A stretch of 64,000 bases of DNA from Chloroflexota bacterium. GTDB lineage: Bacteria > Chloroflexota > Anaerolineae > Anaerolineales > UBA11579. The stretch's first letter is position 1. The number at the start of each line of letters is the position of its first letter. The DNA is taken from NCBI GenBank assembly GCA_016191875.1, contig JACPVG010000012.1:1-64000 (forward strand), in the 5' to 3' direction. Shown here in pieces: positions 1 to 8,158 of the stretch. A program made the position numbers and the translations under genes. The notes under the pieces are model-generated. The model was not told the origin of the DNA and searched no databases. It saw only the letters and a program-made list of their open reading frames with translations.

Positions 1-142
1 CGATGTGGGCTCTTCGCATGCGTATACTGCGGCAAGGTCTTTTGCGCCATTTGGTAGGCTATTCGGGCCACTCGGACGTAACGACTTTCGCGTTTCATAA
101 CCTATGATTTACCATATCTCTTCATCTTTGCAACAGAGCAAC
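1..142. other. Non-coding window edge
   Basis: No complete gene is seen. A short open stretch at 1-57 on the plus strand would encode two CxxC-like cysteine groups and then a stop. It could be the 3' end of a zinc-ribbon gene that starts outside the window, but it is too short to support a call. Confidence 0.3.
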
Positions 143-307
143 AGGTAATTGGTAACTGGCGATTGGGGCAACTCTTTACCGTTTGTGCCTGATTTCCACA
201 CTCGGCCGTTTTCGGGCCGACCTCTGAGGCGAAGTCTGCGAGTAGCGGTCCGGATGTGGCAAACCAGGGAGAACCTTGCACACGGCGTCAGTTACCAGTT
301 ACCAATA
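143..307. repeat. Inverted pair of heptad repeat arrays
   Basis: The left arm (143-167) is a 7-base degenerate tandem (GTAATTG, GTAACTG, GCGATTG). The right arm (289-307) carries the complementary units (CAGTTAC, CAGTTAC, CAATACG). About 120 bases of unique sequence lie between. It sits beyond the 3' end of the helicase-associated gene. Similar arrays recur between genes in this window. Confidence 0.65.
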
Positions 308-324
308 CGCCGTTTGTTTTCGCC

Positions 325-1959
325 TCACGGCTCTGGCTCGTGCAACTCCCCCAGCACGCCCAGTTCGGCGAGAGCGTCCAGCACCTGCTGGCGCGCGCCG
401 GGCCTGACGGCGATGCTGGTGGGGCCGAGCGGCGCGCCCAGGAAACGGGCGGCGCGACTGGCGCGCACCTGCGCCAGGATCTCCGGGTGCGCCACGCGCA
501 GCACGACGACGCTTTCGAGGTGCGCCTGCGCGCCGTGCTGTTCCCAGCGCGCCAGGGCCGGGGCCAGGTTGGGCGGCAGCGGGCCAGCCGAATGCTTCTT
601 CAACAGCGCCAGCAACTGAGCCGTGGCGACGCCCTGTTTGCGGGCGCGCTCCAGCCCGGCCGGGGTGATGCGATAGCGGTAAACGGCTTTCTGCATTCCT
701 TCCCAGTCGCAAAAGCGGGCGATGAGGTAGCGCGCGGCGCGCGGCGCAAGGCGCGGCACGCGGATGTGCAGGCGCGAATCGACCAGCGCTTTATCTTTTT
801 CTTCGGGCAGGCCGGGCAGGGCCTTGCCCGCCAGCAAGGCCGCAGCCAGCGGCGAATAGCGGAAGGCCAGCGGCGGCGAATCGGCGGCCGGGGCGGCCAG
901 ATCCAGGACGCCCAGCCAGTGCAGCGGGCCGGTGAGCATAAAGTTCAGCAATGCGCCTTCGACGGCATCCCAGTGCGCCTCGCCACGCAGGTACTCGCCG
1001 GTGCGGGTATCCTGGATGTACCAGGCATCGTACTCGCCGCCGGAACGCTGGAAATCAGGCTGGGTGGATTTGATTTCCGCGATGAAGGCGGGAATCGACC
1101 ACCAGGCGTCCAGGCCGGGCGGCGGCAGGAGCGCCAGCACCGCGCGGCGGGCCTTGAGCGGGTCGTTGCGCCAACGGCCGTGGGCGCGCAGGTGCGGGAC
1201 AAGGCGCAGGTCGTTCATGTCCGGACTATCCAGCCAGGCGCGCGCCAGGGCGGCCAGGGACCTGCCGCGCGGCGTCTCCAGAAAACTTTTCACGGTCTCG
1301 GCCTGGGGTTCGCCGTGTTCGTCGAGCAAGCCGGCGGCGTGGAGCAGGGCGGCCAGCCAGGGCAGGTGGATGCCCCAGCCTTCGGCTTCGGGCGGCAGGG
1401 GCAGGCCGGCGCGGCGGGCGGCCAGGAAGGTGGTGGCGTGGTCGAGGATGGAGTCGTCCGCCGGGCGGCGGCGTTTGCGTTCGGCGGGGGCAGCCGGGCG
1501 GCCGAGCGGCAGGACGGGGGTTCGGGCGGCCTTCGGCAGGCGCTGGGCGAGGTCGTCGGGCAGGTAGGCGAACTCCTGCGGGCCGTCGGGCGCATCAAAA
1601 AACGCCCGGGCGAGCCAGGCGCGATACCAAAGCGTTTCGGCCGGGTTGGCGGGGGCGCGGTCGGGGCGTTCGCGGTCGCGCCGCCCCGGTCCCAGCGGGC
1701 GCGGCTCGCCCCATTGGCGGGCGAACTCCGGCCAGGGCAGGCGGCCGCCGGCGGCCTGCAGGGCCAGCAGGGCCTGGCGGGCGTCTTCCGGCAGGCGGGC
1801 GAAGGCTTCGGCGGCGCGGCCGGGTTTCAGCAGGCCGCGCGCCAGTGTCTTGCGGCCGGTGCGCACCTCCGGCAGGTCGAGGTCCAGTTCCCAGCCTTCC
1901 GCCACGATGCGCAGGTGGCCGAGGTCATGTTCCTGGAGCGATTGGAGGAGGGAGGGCAT
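325..1959 (-). CDS. Helicase-associated (XPB/Ssl2 N-terminal-like) domain protein
   Basis: A 544-residue protein with no Walker or DEAD helicase motors. The C-terminal half has the pattern of the XPB/Ssl2 N-terminal 'helicase conserved C-terminal' family: a GPLHWLGVLDL segment near residue 340 and an FLGAPLGPTSIAV segment near residue 505, preceded by a VVVLRV strand. Proteins of this family usually accompany DNA helicases in Actinobacteria and Chloroflexi; their own role is poorly defined. No helicase gene lies beside it here. The ATG at 1959 is followed by a soluble, Arg/Ala-rich N-terminus. A heptad repeat array lies just upstream, between it and the DGK-like gene. Its family assignment is fairly sure; its function is open. 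Confidence 0.7.
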   Translation of the reverse strand: MPSLLQSLQEHDLGHLRIVAEGWELDLDLPEVRTGRKTLARGLLKPGRAAEAFARLPEDARQALLALQAAGGRLPWPEFARQWGEPRPLGPGRRDRERPDRAPANPAETLWYRAWLARAFFDAPDGPQEFAYLPDDLAQRLPKAARTPVLPLGRPAAPAERKRRRPADDSILDHATTFLAARRAGLPLPPEAEGWGIHLPWLAALLHAAGLLDEHGEPQAETVKSFLETPRGRSLAALARAWLDSPDMNDLRLVPHLRAHGRWRNDPLKARRAVLALLPPPGLDAWWSIPAFIAEIKSTQPDFQRSGGEYDAWYIQDTRTGEYLRGEAHWDAVEGALLNFMLTGPLHWLGVLDLAAPAADSPPLAFRYSPLAAALLAGKALPGLPEEKDKALVDSRLHIRVPRLAPRAARYLIARFCDWEGMQKAVYRYRITPAGLERARKQGVATAQLLALLKKHSAGPLPPNLAPALARWEQHGAQAHLESVVVLRVAHPEILAQVRASRAARFLGAPLGPTSIAVRPGARQQVLDALAELGVLGELHEPEP

Positions 1960-1982
1960 GGGATGCCGGGAATCAGGCGCTC

Positions 1983-2019
1983 AGGTAATTGGGCAATTCG
2001 CAATTGGCAACTCAATCTC
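1983..2019. repeat. Heptad repeat array
   Basis: A degenerate 7-base tandem (GTAATTG, GGCAATT, CGCAATT, GGCAACT, CAATCTC) lies between the helicase-associated gene and the DGK-like gene, both on the minus strand. It resembles the left arms of the other arrays, but no clear inverted partner is seen here. Confidence 0.5.
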
Positions 2020-2046
2020 TCCGGTCGCCGAACCCCTGAGCCCTCA

Positions 2047-2976
2047 TTACTGGCCTTTCGGCACCATCACTTCCAGCGCGGCGGGCAGCAGTTGGATGGT
2101 AACGTGGCGCACGCCGCTGTTGAACCCGGCGAACACTTCGCCGTCCGTGTGGATGACCAGGTCCTGTTGGGTCTTGATCTCCAGTTTCTTGAAGGTATAA
2201 AACTTCACCTGCTTGAAGCGGTCCTGGGTGCCTTGCATGAAGAACGGCAGCATGGCGAGCATCATCCCACGCGAGACGCGCTGCACAGTGGAGAGGTTGA
2301 GGATGCCATCATCCAGCCGCGCTTCCGGGCCGGTGACGAATCCGCCGCCCTCGCGCGGGCCGTTGTTGACAGCGATCATCATCAGCCGGTCGGCCCAGGT
2401 CTGGTCGTCGGCGGTGATCTCGCTGTCCAGCGTGATATAGGACATGAAGATGGTCTGGAGGACGGCGGCGAGGTACATGATGAAGCCGCGCAGCAGGGGC
2501 ATCTTGTGCGAGTGAATCGTGACTGCGCCGCCGAAGCCCATGTTGAGCGTGTTGTCCCAGTATTCGGTGCGGCCGTGGTTATCTTTGATGGTGGCGAGGT
2601 CGATACGCCTGGGGGCGCCGGTGAACACGGCTTCGAGGGCCTCGGCCGGGTCGGCGGGGACGCCGATGTTGTGTGAGAAGTCGTTGCCGGAGCCGAACGG
2701 CACCACGCCCAGCACCGGGCGTTTGGCGGTCTGCGCCTGCATCAGGCCGTTGATGACCTCATGCACGGTGCCGTCGCCGCCCAAAGCGACGACGATGTCG
2801 AAGCCCTCTTCAGCGGCTTTGCGGGCCAGTTCCACCGCGTGGGTGGGGTAAACCGTGCCGGCCCAATCCACCTCGCCGTGCATTTCGGCCACGTGCTTGA
2901 GGTTGGCGGCGTAACGCCAGGCGTTGCCCATATCGGCATTGGGGTTGATGATAAGTTTGACGCGCGGTTTGTTCAT
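2047..2976 (-). CDS. Diacylglycerol kinase-like lipid kinase (YegS/DgkB family)
   Basis: A 309-residue cytosolic lipid kinase. The nucleotide-binding DAGK catalytic motif GGDGTVHEVINGL sits near residues 68-80, followed by GSGNDF near residue 101. A conserved DGE occurs in the C-terminal beta-sandwich (IHTDGEVFAGF). Family members phosphorylate diacylglycerol or related lipids with ATP; the substrate cannot be told from sequence. The frame stays open far upstream, but the ATG at 2976 is preceded by a strong AGGAGG and begins directly with the RVKLIINP strand typical of the family. A TATAAT box on the minus strand at 3008-3013 gives a short leader. The gene is divergent from the hydrolase at 3070. 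Confidence 0.88.
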   Translation of the reverse strand: MNKPRVKLIINPNADMGNAWRYAANLKHVAEMHGEVDWAGTVYPTHAVELARKAAEEGFDIVVALGGDGTVHEVINGLMQAQTAKRPVLGVVPFGSGNDFSHNIGVPADPAEALEAVFTGAPRRIDLATIKDNHGRTEYWDNTLNMGFGGAVTIHSHKMPLLRGFIMYLAAVLQTIFMSYITLDSEITADDQTWADRLMMIAVNNGPREGGGFVTGPEARLDDGILNLSTVQRVSRGMMLAMLPFFMQGTQDRFKQVKFYTFKKLEIKTQQDLVIHTDGEVFAGFNSGVRHVTIQLLPAALEVMVPKGQ

Positions 2977-3007
2977 CTCTTGGCCTCCTCGGGGCACGAT
3001 GGGGGCA

Positions 3008-3013
3008 ATTATA
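3008..3013 (-). promoter_or_regulatory. -10 box for the DGK-like gene
   Basis: TATAAT read on the minus strand, about 30 bases before the ATG at 2976 and upstream of its AGGAGG ribosome site. This spacing fits a normal leadered transcript. Confidence 0.5.
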
Positions 3014-3057
3014 GTCGAGGGCAGGGTGGATGCGACTGATGAACTATGGAGCGCAGA

Positions 3058-3063
3058 TATAAT
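3058..3063 (+). promoter_or_regulatory. -10 box of a probable leaderless gene
   Basis: A perfect TATAAT ends six bases before GTG 3070. It lies inside the longer open frame that begins at ATG 3046. This supports initiation at the GTG on a leaderless mRNA. Confidence 0.55.
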
Positions 3064-3069
3064 CGGCGC

Positions 3070-4107
3070 GTGCGATTGCGAGGGTTGTTTCTCTTGTTGG
3101 CAATTCTCTCGGCAGCCCTGGCGTGCGACCTGCCGGTCGCCGCGCCGACGCCCGTTCTGCCCACGCCGCAGATTCTTCAGGCTACGGCCACGCCGGGCGC
3201 GACGCAGAGCGTCACTCCTACACCCGACGCCCGCTACGCCGACCTGACGATTGCGGCCCTGGCGGCGCGCGGGTATGGCGGCGGGGCCATCGCCGACCTG
3301 GGGGTGATGGAACAGACCGGTTCGTTCACCCGCCACTTCATTTCGTATCCCAGTGATGGGCTGAACATCGCCGGTTTTGCCAACATGCCCAACCGGGCCG
3401 GGCCGCTGCCGGTGGTCATCCTGCTGCATGGCTATATCGAGCCGGAGGAGTACGAGACGGTGGCCTACACTCGCATCTACGCCGACTGGCTGGCCGGGGC
3501 GGGGTTCATCGTGCTGCATCCCAACCTGCGGAATTACCCGCCCTCGGACAACGGGCCGAACCTGTTCCGGGTGGGGTTCGCGGTGGATGTGCTCAATCTC
3601 ATCGAAATCGTGCGTGAGACCGCCGGCCTGCCCGGCTTGCTGGCGGCGGCCGACCCGGAGCGCATCGGCCTGTGGGGGCACAGCATGGGCGGCGGCATCA
3701 TCCTGCGGGTGCTGGCGGTGGGCGCGCCGGTGGACGCAGCGGTGGTGTATGGGGCGATGTCGGGCGACGAGCAGCGCAACTTCGACCACATCTTCACCAA
3801 CCTGTCCGAGCAGCAGCGCGGGCTGGAGGAGCGGGCGGCCTTCGTCGACGCGCCATTGGGCGAGATCTCGCCCATCTACTTCTATGAGCGCATCACTGTG
3901 CCGGTGAGCATCCACCACGGCGACGCCGACCCGGTGGTGCCGGTGCAATGGTCGCAGGAGTTGTGCGCGCGGCTGGCGGAACTGGGCAAGACGGTCGAGT
4001 GCTACTTCTATGAGGGTGAGGGGCACAACCTCTTCGGCTGGGATGAGTACCTGCTGATGCAGCGGACAATTGAGTTTTTCGGGCGGTATCTGGTGGGGGA
4101 GCCGTGA
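3070..4107 (+). CDS. Alpha/beta hydrolase lipoprotein
   Basis: A 345-residue exported alpha/beta-fold hydrolase. The N-terminus is a lipoprotein signal ending in the lipobox ALAC, followed by a Pro/Thr linker. The oxyanion segment LLHGY and the nucleophile elbow GHSMGG (Ser near residue 204) are followed by an acid in HHGDADPVVP and the histidine in GEGHNLFGW, giving a full Ser-Asp-His triad. This layout matches the dienelactone hydrolase/prolyl oligopeptidase-like peptidase group. The substrate is unknown. The GTG start is chosen over ATG 3046 because a TATAAT box lies six bases upstream of it and because it leaves a compact signal peptide. The gene is convergent with the phosphodiesterase gene, with a hairpin between. 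Confidence 0.85.
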   Translation: MRLRGLFLLLAILSAALACDLPVAAPTPVLPTPQILQATATPGATQSVTPTPDARYADLTIAALAARGYGGGAIADLGVMEQTGSFTRHFISYPSDGLNIAGFANMPNRAGPLPVVILLHGYIEPEEYETVAYTRIYADWLAGAGFIVLHPNLRNYPPSDNGPNLFRVGFAVDVLNLIEIVRETAGLPGLLAAADPERIGLWGHSMGGGIILRVLAVGAPVDAAVVYGAMSGDEQRNFDHIFTNLSEQQRGLEERAAFVDAPLGEISPIYFYERITVPVSIHHGDADPVVPVQWSQELCARLAELGKTVECYFYEGEGHNLFGWDEYLLMQRTIEFFGRYLVGEP

Positions 4108-4146
4108 TTGCAAATCGGTGAGGTCGAGGAGGACTGCTCGATCTGG

Positions 4147-4192
4147 GTAGGGGCGACGGGAGTTGCTTCGCAACTCATTGCGTCGCCCCTAC
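4147..4192. terminator. Long hairpin between convergent genes
   Basis: Twelve-base perfect arms (GTAGGGGCGACG at 4147-4158 and its complement at 4181-4192) enclose a second small hairpin, AGTTGC-TTC-GCAACT. It lies between converging genes, so it probably acts as a bidirectional terminator, although no T-run follows. The inner hairpin is shared with the terminator near 60394, where the outer arms differ. Confidence 0.55.
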
Positions 4193-4226
4193 ATATGAGT
4201 GTGAGGCGATTCGGTGAATTTGGCGA

Positions 4227-4784
4227 CTAGCCGAGAAACAAAACCTCCCCCTCCACTCGCCCGCTGTCAATCCGCAGCAACCCCACGCTGGGGCGTAGGC
4301 CGGGTTCCAGCGGGTTGGGCACGGTGGCCGAACCGGGGTTGAACACCAGCGTATCCCCGTGTATCACATTGTACGGCGCGTGGTTGTGGCCGAAGACCAC
4401 CACGTCCACGCCGGAGGGGAAGGCCGAAAGCGCCCGCTCGGCGAAGCGGCGGTAGGGTTGCGGGCCGCGCGCCAGGTAGGCGAGTTTGTCCTTCATGTAG
4501 TCGGGCCAGGAGAGATGGCCGTGCGTCAGGCCAATGGCCACGGCTTCATAGACCAGCGTGCGGTGCAGGGGCAGGGCCGGGCGGGCGAACCAGTCGCGGT
4601 TGCCGCGCACGGCGGTCACCGGCGCGACCTGCGCCAGTTGGTCGAGGATGCGCGGTGTGCAGATGTCGCCGGCGTGCAGGATTTCGGTTACGCCGGCATC
4701 GCGGAAGGTGTCCAGCGTGGCGGGGTGCAGGGCGCGCGCCCGGTCGGGGATGTGCGTGTCGGCGATGATTCCAAGCGTGAGCAT
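4227..4784 (-). CDS. YfcE/MJ0936-type metallophosphodiesterase
   Basis: A 185-residue calcineurin-like phosphoesterase. All metal-binding motifs are visible: DTH at residues 9-11, GDIC, GNRDW near residue 60 and GHNH near residue 130, with the late NPGS motif of the YfcE family. Such enzymes hydrolyse phosphodiesters in a metal-dependent way; the physiological substrate is not known. The protein is cytosolic and of normal family length. The start ATG lies seven bases after a TACCAT box, consistent with a leaderless mRNA. Confidence 0.88.
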   Translation of the reverse strand: MLTLGIIADTHIPDRARALHPATLDTFRDAGVTEILHAGDICTPRILDQLAQVAPVTAVRGNRDWFARPALPLHRTLVYEAVAIGLTHGHLSWPDYMKDKLAYLARGPQPYRRFAERALSAFPSGVDVVVFGHNHAPYNVIHGDTLVFNPGSATVPNPLEPGLRPSVGLLRIDSGRVEGEVLFLG

Positions 4785-4811
4785 GGGCAGGATGGTAACA
4801 TGCGCGTGGGA

Positions 4812-4893
4812 GTAATTGGTAACTGGTCAATGATAATTGTTCGAGTGATTCGCCACAGGCTGGAGGCCAATTACCAGTTACATTTCACGCATC
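4812..4893. repeat. Inverted pair of heptad repeat arrays
   Basis: The left arm reads GTAATTG, GTAACTG, GTCAATG, ATAATTG. The right arm reads CCAATTA, CCAGTTA, CATTTCA. It lies between the MFS gene and the phosphodiesterase, both on the minus strand. RNA from either strand could fold into a long imperfect hairpin. Confidence 0.65.
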
Positions 4894-4907
4894 ACGCAAC
4901 GCGGTTC

Positions 4908-6167
4908 TCAGTCGGCCGGGGCGGGGGCAGGCGCGGGTTCGGGCGATTCGGCCGCCTGCTGCAAGCGCAGCTTGAAATGCACCAGCAGGATGGAAAAGGA
5001 CGCCGCCAGGGTGGTGATGATGAAAGGCAGGCGCGGCGAGTAGGTCTCCCATAGGCGCGCGCCGATGTAGGGCGCCGGCAGGCTGACCAGCCCGAGGCTG
5101 GTGCCGAACAGGCCGAAGGCCACCCCGCGCCGTTCGGGCGGCACGGCTTTCGAGAAGAGCGCGTCGAAGGCCGGGTCGGCGATGCCGAAGCCGACGCCGA
5201 GCACGACCCACGAGAGCGCGAAGGCCAGGAAGCCGCGCGACCCCAGGAACAAGCCCAGGCCGGCCGCCTGCAGGGCAAAGCCGAGCATGATGGTGCGCCG
5301 CTCGCCGATGCGGTCGGAGAGGCCGCCGGCGGGGGTCATGACTGCCATGCGCGCCAGGTGCAGGATGCTGCCGAGCAGGCCGACCTGGGTGAGGGTGAGG
5401 CCAGCGATCTCGTTGAAGTACAGCGACTGGAACTCAAACGACATGCGGAAGGCGACATCGCGCACCCCGTCGGTGAGGATAAGCCAGGTAAAGACGCCGC
5501 CGCCCACCAGCAAGGCCAGCAGGCTGGCGAGGCTGGCGCGCAGCGAGGCCAGCGTTGGGCGCGACTCGGAGTGGCCGGCGGGTCTGGCGCGGAAGCGCGG
5601 CGCAAGCGCCATCCAGATGCGCAGGGCGGCGGCCGAGCCGTACATAAGAGCGGCGATCCAGATAAGGATCTTGAACCCGTAGGCGTCCGCCACCCAGCCG
5701 CCCAGCGGCGGGCCGATGACGCCCACCACGGCAAACAACGTGTGCATCAGGCCGAACACCCGGCCGCGCACAGCCTCAGCCGACTGGTCGGCGATGAACG
5801 CGCCGAACGATGGGCCGACCAACGCGCCGGAGACGAATTCGAGCATGAGCGCCAGCATCGCCATTTGCCACGAAGTGGCGAAAAGCAGCACGCCATAGCC
5901 AAGAGTGGCCACTGCCGCGCCGATGGCAATCGCCTTCAGGCGGCCAATCGTGTCTGAGAGCCAGCCGCCGAGAATTTGCAGAGCGAGCGGGATGAGCGCG
6001 GCCAAAGTGAAGGTCAGGCCGACCTGCTCGACGGTGGCGCCCAAGTCGCGGGCGAGGTAGACCGCCATCAGCGGCAGAAGCATGTGCCCGGCGGTGTTGG
6101 CGAGGATCATCGTGCCAAGGAACCAGCGCAGCACGGGCGTGAGGAAGTGGAGGGGATTTTTGGGCAT
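4908..6167 (-). CDS. MFS transporter
   Basis: A 419-residue membrane protein with about twelve hydrophobic segments. The signature loop between helices 2 and 3 is GGWLSDTIGRLKAI, near residues 62-75, with a weaker repeat, GGLSDRIGERRTIM, in the second half. These are the usual major facilitator motifs. The closest style is the drug/metabolite exporter group, but the substrate cannot be inferred. The C-terminus is a short Pro/Ala tail. The Eis-like acetyltransferase gene lies upstream on the same strand, separated by a repeat array, so co-transcription is possible. There is no obvious ribosome site before the ATG. Confidence 0.85.
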   Translation of the reverse strand: MPKNPLHFLTPVLRWFLGTMILANTAGHMLLPLMAVYLARDLGATVEQVGLTFTLAALIPLALQILGGWLSDTIGRLKAIAIGAAVATLGYGVLLFATSWQMAMLALMLEFVSGALVGPSFGAFIADQSAEAVRGRVFGLMHTLFAVVGVIGPPLGGWVADAYGFKILIWIAALMYGSAAALRIWMALAPRFRARPAGHSESRPTLASLRASLASLLALLVGGGVFTWLILTDGVRDVAFRMSFEFQSLYFNEIAGLTLTQVGLLGSILHLARMAVMTPAGGLSDRIGERRTIMLGFALQAAGLGLFLGSRGFLAFALSWVVLGVGFGIADPAFDALFSKAVPPERRGVAFGLFGTSLGLVSLPAPYIGARLWETYSPRLPFIITTLAASFSILLVHFKLRLQQAAESPEPAPAPAPAD

Positions 6168-6203
6168 GGTGGAGTTTCGATGGCCTTGAGAGAGATTCTC
6201 TAT

Positions 6204-6279
6204 GCGATATTCGTTATTCGATATCCGTTATTCGAAGTGCAACTCTCGCTTCAACTGAGTCTCGAATATCGAATATCCG
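6204..6279. repeat. Inverted heptad array (TATTCGA type)
   Basis: Left arm units TATTCGT, TATTCGA, TATCCGT, TATTCGA have an exact 7-base period. The right arm carries CGAATAT, CGAATAT. It has the same layout as the GTAATTG arrays but a different unit. Confidence 0.6.
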
Positions 6280-6291
6280 CTCACGGGTCTT

Positions 6292-7647
6292 CTACTGCAA
6301 CGCCCACAGGGCCGAGTGGGCTTTTGGGAACAGGATGCGCGCCAGCACGCCTTTATCGGGCGCGTCGCGGTCCACCCAGCAGTCCGGGAAGGCGGCTTCC
6401 AGTTCGTCCAGGCTGCGGTAGCCGAACAGCATCTGGAGGAAGGTGCGGTCCGGGAAGGCGACGTGGCCGCGGTACTCGGTGGCGGGCTGCCAGGCTTCCA
6501 CGCCGGCGAGCATGCCCTGCTCAAAGAGCAGACGCACGCCGCTGCGATAGAAGTTGAGCATCAGGTCGCCGGTGTAGCCGGGCAGGTAGGAGGCGGCCAG
6601 GCGCGCTTCGAGGGCCGGGGCGATGCGGCGCAGGAAGGCGGGCAGGTCCGGCACGCGCAGGTACCAGGCATACGGCTCGGCGACCTCCTGCATGCGGTGG
6701 GGAATCACCTGGTAGAGCGGGTGCTGGCTGCCGAGCACGAAGTAGATCTGCTCAAAAGCCTTGTCAGAGTTCTGCTCCTTGAGGCGCTGTTCGCCAATGG
6801 ATTGGAAGCCGCGCAACGCGCTGTTGGCGACCGCCTGCCAGTTATGGCCGGGGGCGGCCTCGAACCACCAGATGGGCAGCGCGCCGCCCCACATCATGTC
6901 CGGGCCGAAAGCAAACCCGACCGGCTCGCCGGCGGGCGTTTCGAAGATATCCACCCGGAAGGAGGCCTGCGGCGAACGGCCGCCGAGTTCCAGCCGCCAG
7001 AGGGCTTCGTCGCGCGGGCAGGCCAGCAGGGAGCGGGACGCGCCGCGCGCGTACAGGCCTATAAGGAAGGGAATATCGGCTTGTGTTGCTTTGCGCAGGC
7101 GGTAAGGCTCTTCTTCGCCTTCCTTGAGTGCGGGGATGAGCGGCGCATAACAGCGCCGCCCGCCGGACAGTTCAACGGCCATTTCATAGCCGAACTGGCG
7201 GTAGTACCACGGGATGCCGGTGATGGCCTGCACGAGGTGGCCGCGCTCGGCGCTCCAGCGGTGGACGACCTCGAACTGCCTGCGCACCAGGCCGCGCCGC
7301 CGGTACTCCGGGTGGGTGGCCACCAGTTCCGGCCGCCCGACGCCGAACGGCACGCCGGCGTAGGTCCACGTCTGCGGGATGAGGTTCATGGATGAAACGA
7401 TCATCTTGCGGGCGGTGTCTTCCACGATGAGGAAGTCGCCGGGCGCCAGGGTGGGGTGCGGCCGGGTGAGCGAGTCGTGCGTCCAGTGATAGAGGAAAGG
7501 CTCCGGGTGGTCCCAGCCCTCGTCGGAGTGCACGCGGCTGTTGAAGTCACCCAGGCGCTCGGCGTCGGCGGGCGTGGCGTGGCGCAGAATCAGGCCGTCG
7601 CCAAGGTCTTCGATGAAGGTCTGTTGTCGCCTGGTTTTTGTGGTCAT
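6292..7647 (-). CDS. Eis-like GNAT acetyltransferase
   Basis: A 451-residue protein in the length range of Eis-type (enhanced intracellular survival) acetyltransferases. An N-terminal GNAT domain covers about residues 18-160, with the acetyl-CoA loop in ATHPEYRRRGLVRRQFE (R-x-x-G-x-V/A type) and a GIPWYYRQFGYEM segment that is typical of the group. A second degenerate GNAT-like region and an SCP2-like C-terminal region follow. Eis enzymes acetylate aminoglycosides, polyamines or protein lysines; no substrate can be assigned here. It is followed on the same strand by an MFS exporter, a pairing that would suit small-molecule detoxification, but this is inference. Confidence 0.75.
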   Translation of the reverse strand: MTTKTRRQQTFIEDLGDGLILRHATPADAERLGDFNSRVHSDEGWDHPEPFLYHWTHDSLTRPHPTLAPGDFLIVEDTARKMIVSSMNLIPQTWTYAGVPFGVGRPELVATHPEYRRRGLVRRQFEVVHRWSAERGHLVQAITGIPWYYRQFGYEMAVELSGGRRCYAPLIPALKEGEEEPYRLRKATQADIPFLIGLYARGASRSLLACPRDEALWRLELGGRSPQASFRVDIFETPAGEPVGFAFGPDMMWGGALPIWWFEAAPGHNWQAVANSALRGFQSIGEQRLKEQNSDKAFEQIYFVLGSQHPLYQVIPHRMQEVAEPYAWYLRVPDLPAFLRRIAPALEARLAASYLPGYTGDLMLNFYRSGVRLLFEQGMLAGVEAWQPATEYRGHVAFPDRTFLQMLFGYRSLDELEAAFPDCWVDRDAPDKGVLARILFPKAHSALWALQ

Positions 7648-7683
7648 GGCAATCGTCCGAACCTGTCGATGATTGGTGTGGGT

Positions 7684-8154
7684 TCACCCGCCCTGCACCT
7701 CGGCGGCGATCTCCTGCTGTTTGGGTTTGCCCGAGGCGGCCCACTCGGCCAGCAGGGTCTGGGCGGGCGGCTCTGCGCGCCGGGGGCGCAAAGCCAGCGC
7801 GATGGCCTGGCGTATCTCCGGGCGCGGGTCGAGCGCCAGTTCGTCCAGGGCGCGGCGGGCGAGCGCCTCTCCGGTCAGGGCGCGGCCGCACAGGGCCGCG
7901 GCGGCGATGGCGCGGAAGGCGGCCTGCGAGTCGCGGCCCATGCCCACCAGCAGGCTGGTGGGCACGCCGGGCTGATCCAGGGCGGCGCCCAGCAGCGCAA
8001 GCGCCCGTTGGACGAAGGCGGCTTCCATATCCGGGTTGCCAGCCACTTCCGGCCATTCCAGCAGACCAGCCAGCGCCACCCCGATGCCTTCCGGCTGGCC
8101 GAGGCGGGCGGCGGCTTTCACGTCCGCCAGCAGTTCGCGCAGCATTTCGTTCAT
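7684..8154 (-). CDS. Hypothetical helical (HEAT-like) protein
   Basis: A 156-residue soluble, Ala/Leu-rich protein made almost only of predicted helices, in the style of HEAT/ARM repeats (for example the segment ALDELALDPRPEIRQAIALAL near residue 105). No catalytic motif or known family is recognised. The start lies four bases after the stop of the MFS gene, so the two are very probably co-translated. A role as a partner of that transporter is only a guess. Confidence 0.6.
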   Translation of the reverse strand: MNEMLRELLADVKAAARLGQPEGIGVALAGLLEWPEVAGNPDMEAAFVQRALALLGAALDQPGVPTSLLVGMGRDSQAAFRAIAAAALCGRALTGEALARRALDELALDPRPEIRQAIALALRPRRAEPPAQTLLAEWAASGKPKQQEIAAEVQGG

Positions 8155-8158
8155 GCGC

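Noticed and set aside
143-307. CRISPR array
   Set aside because: The intergenic repeats have 7-10 base units with no unique spacers and inverted halves; no cas genes are present.
256-2676. Plus-strand open frame of about 806 codons
   Set aside because: It lies antisense to the helicase-associated and DGK-like genes. Its translation is Arg/Gly/Gln-rich with no domain; high GC content keeps the frame open.
2977-4173. N-terminal extension of the DGK-like gene
   Set aside because: It would run antisense through the hydrolase gene. The ATG at 2976 has a strong ribosome site and the correct family start.
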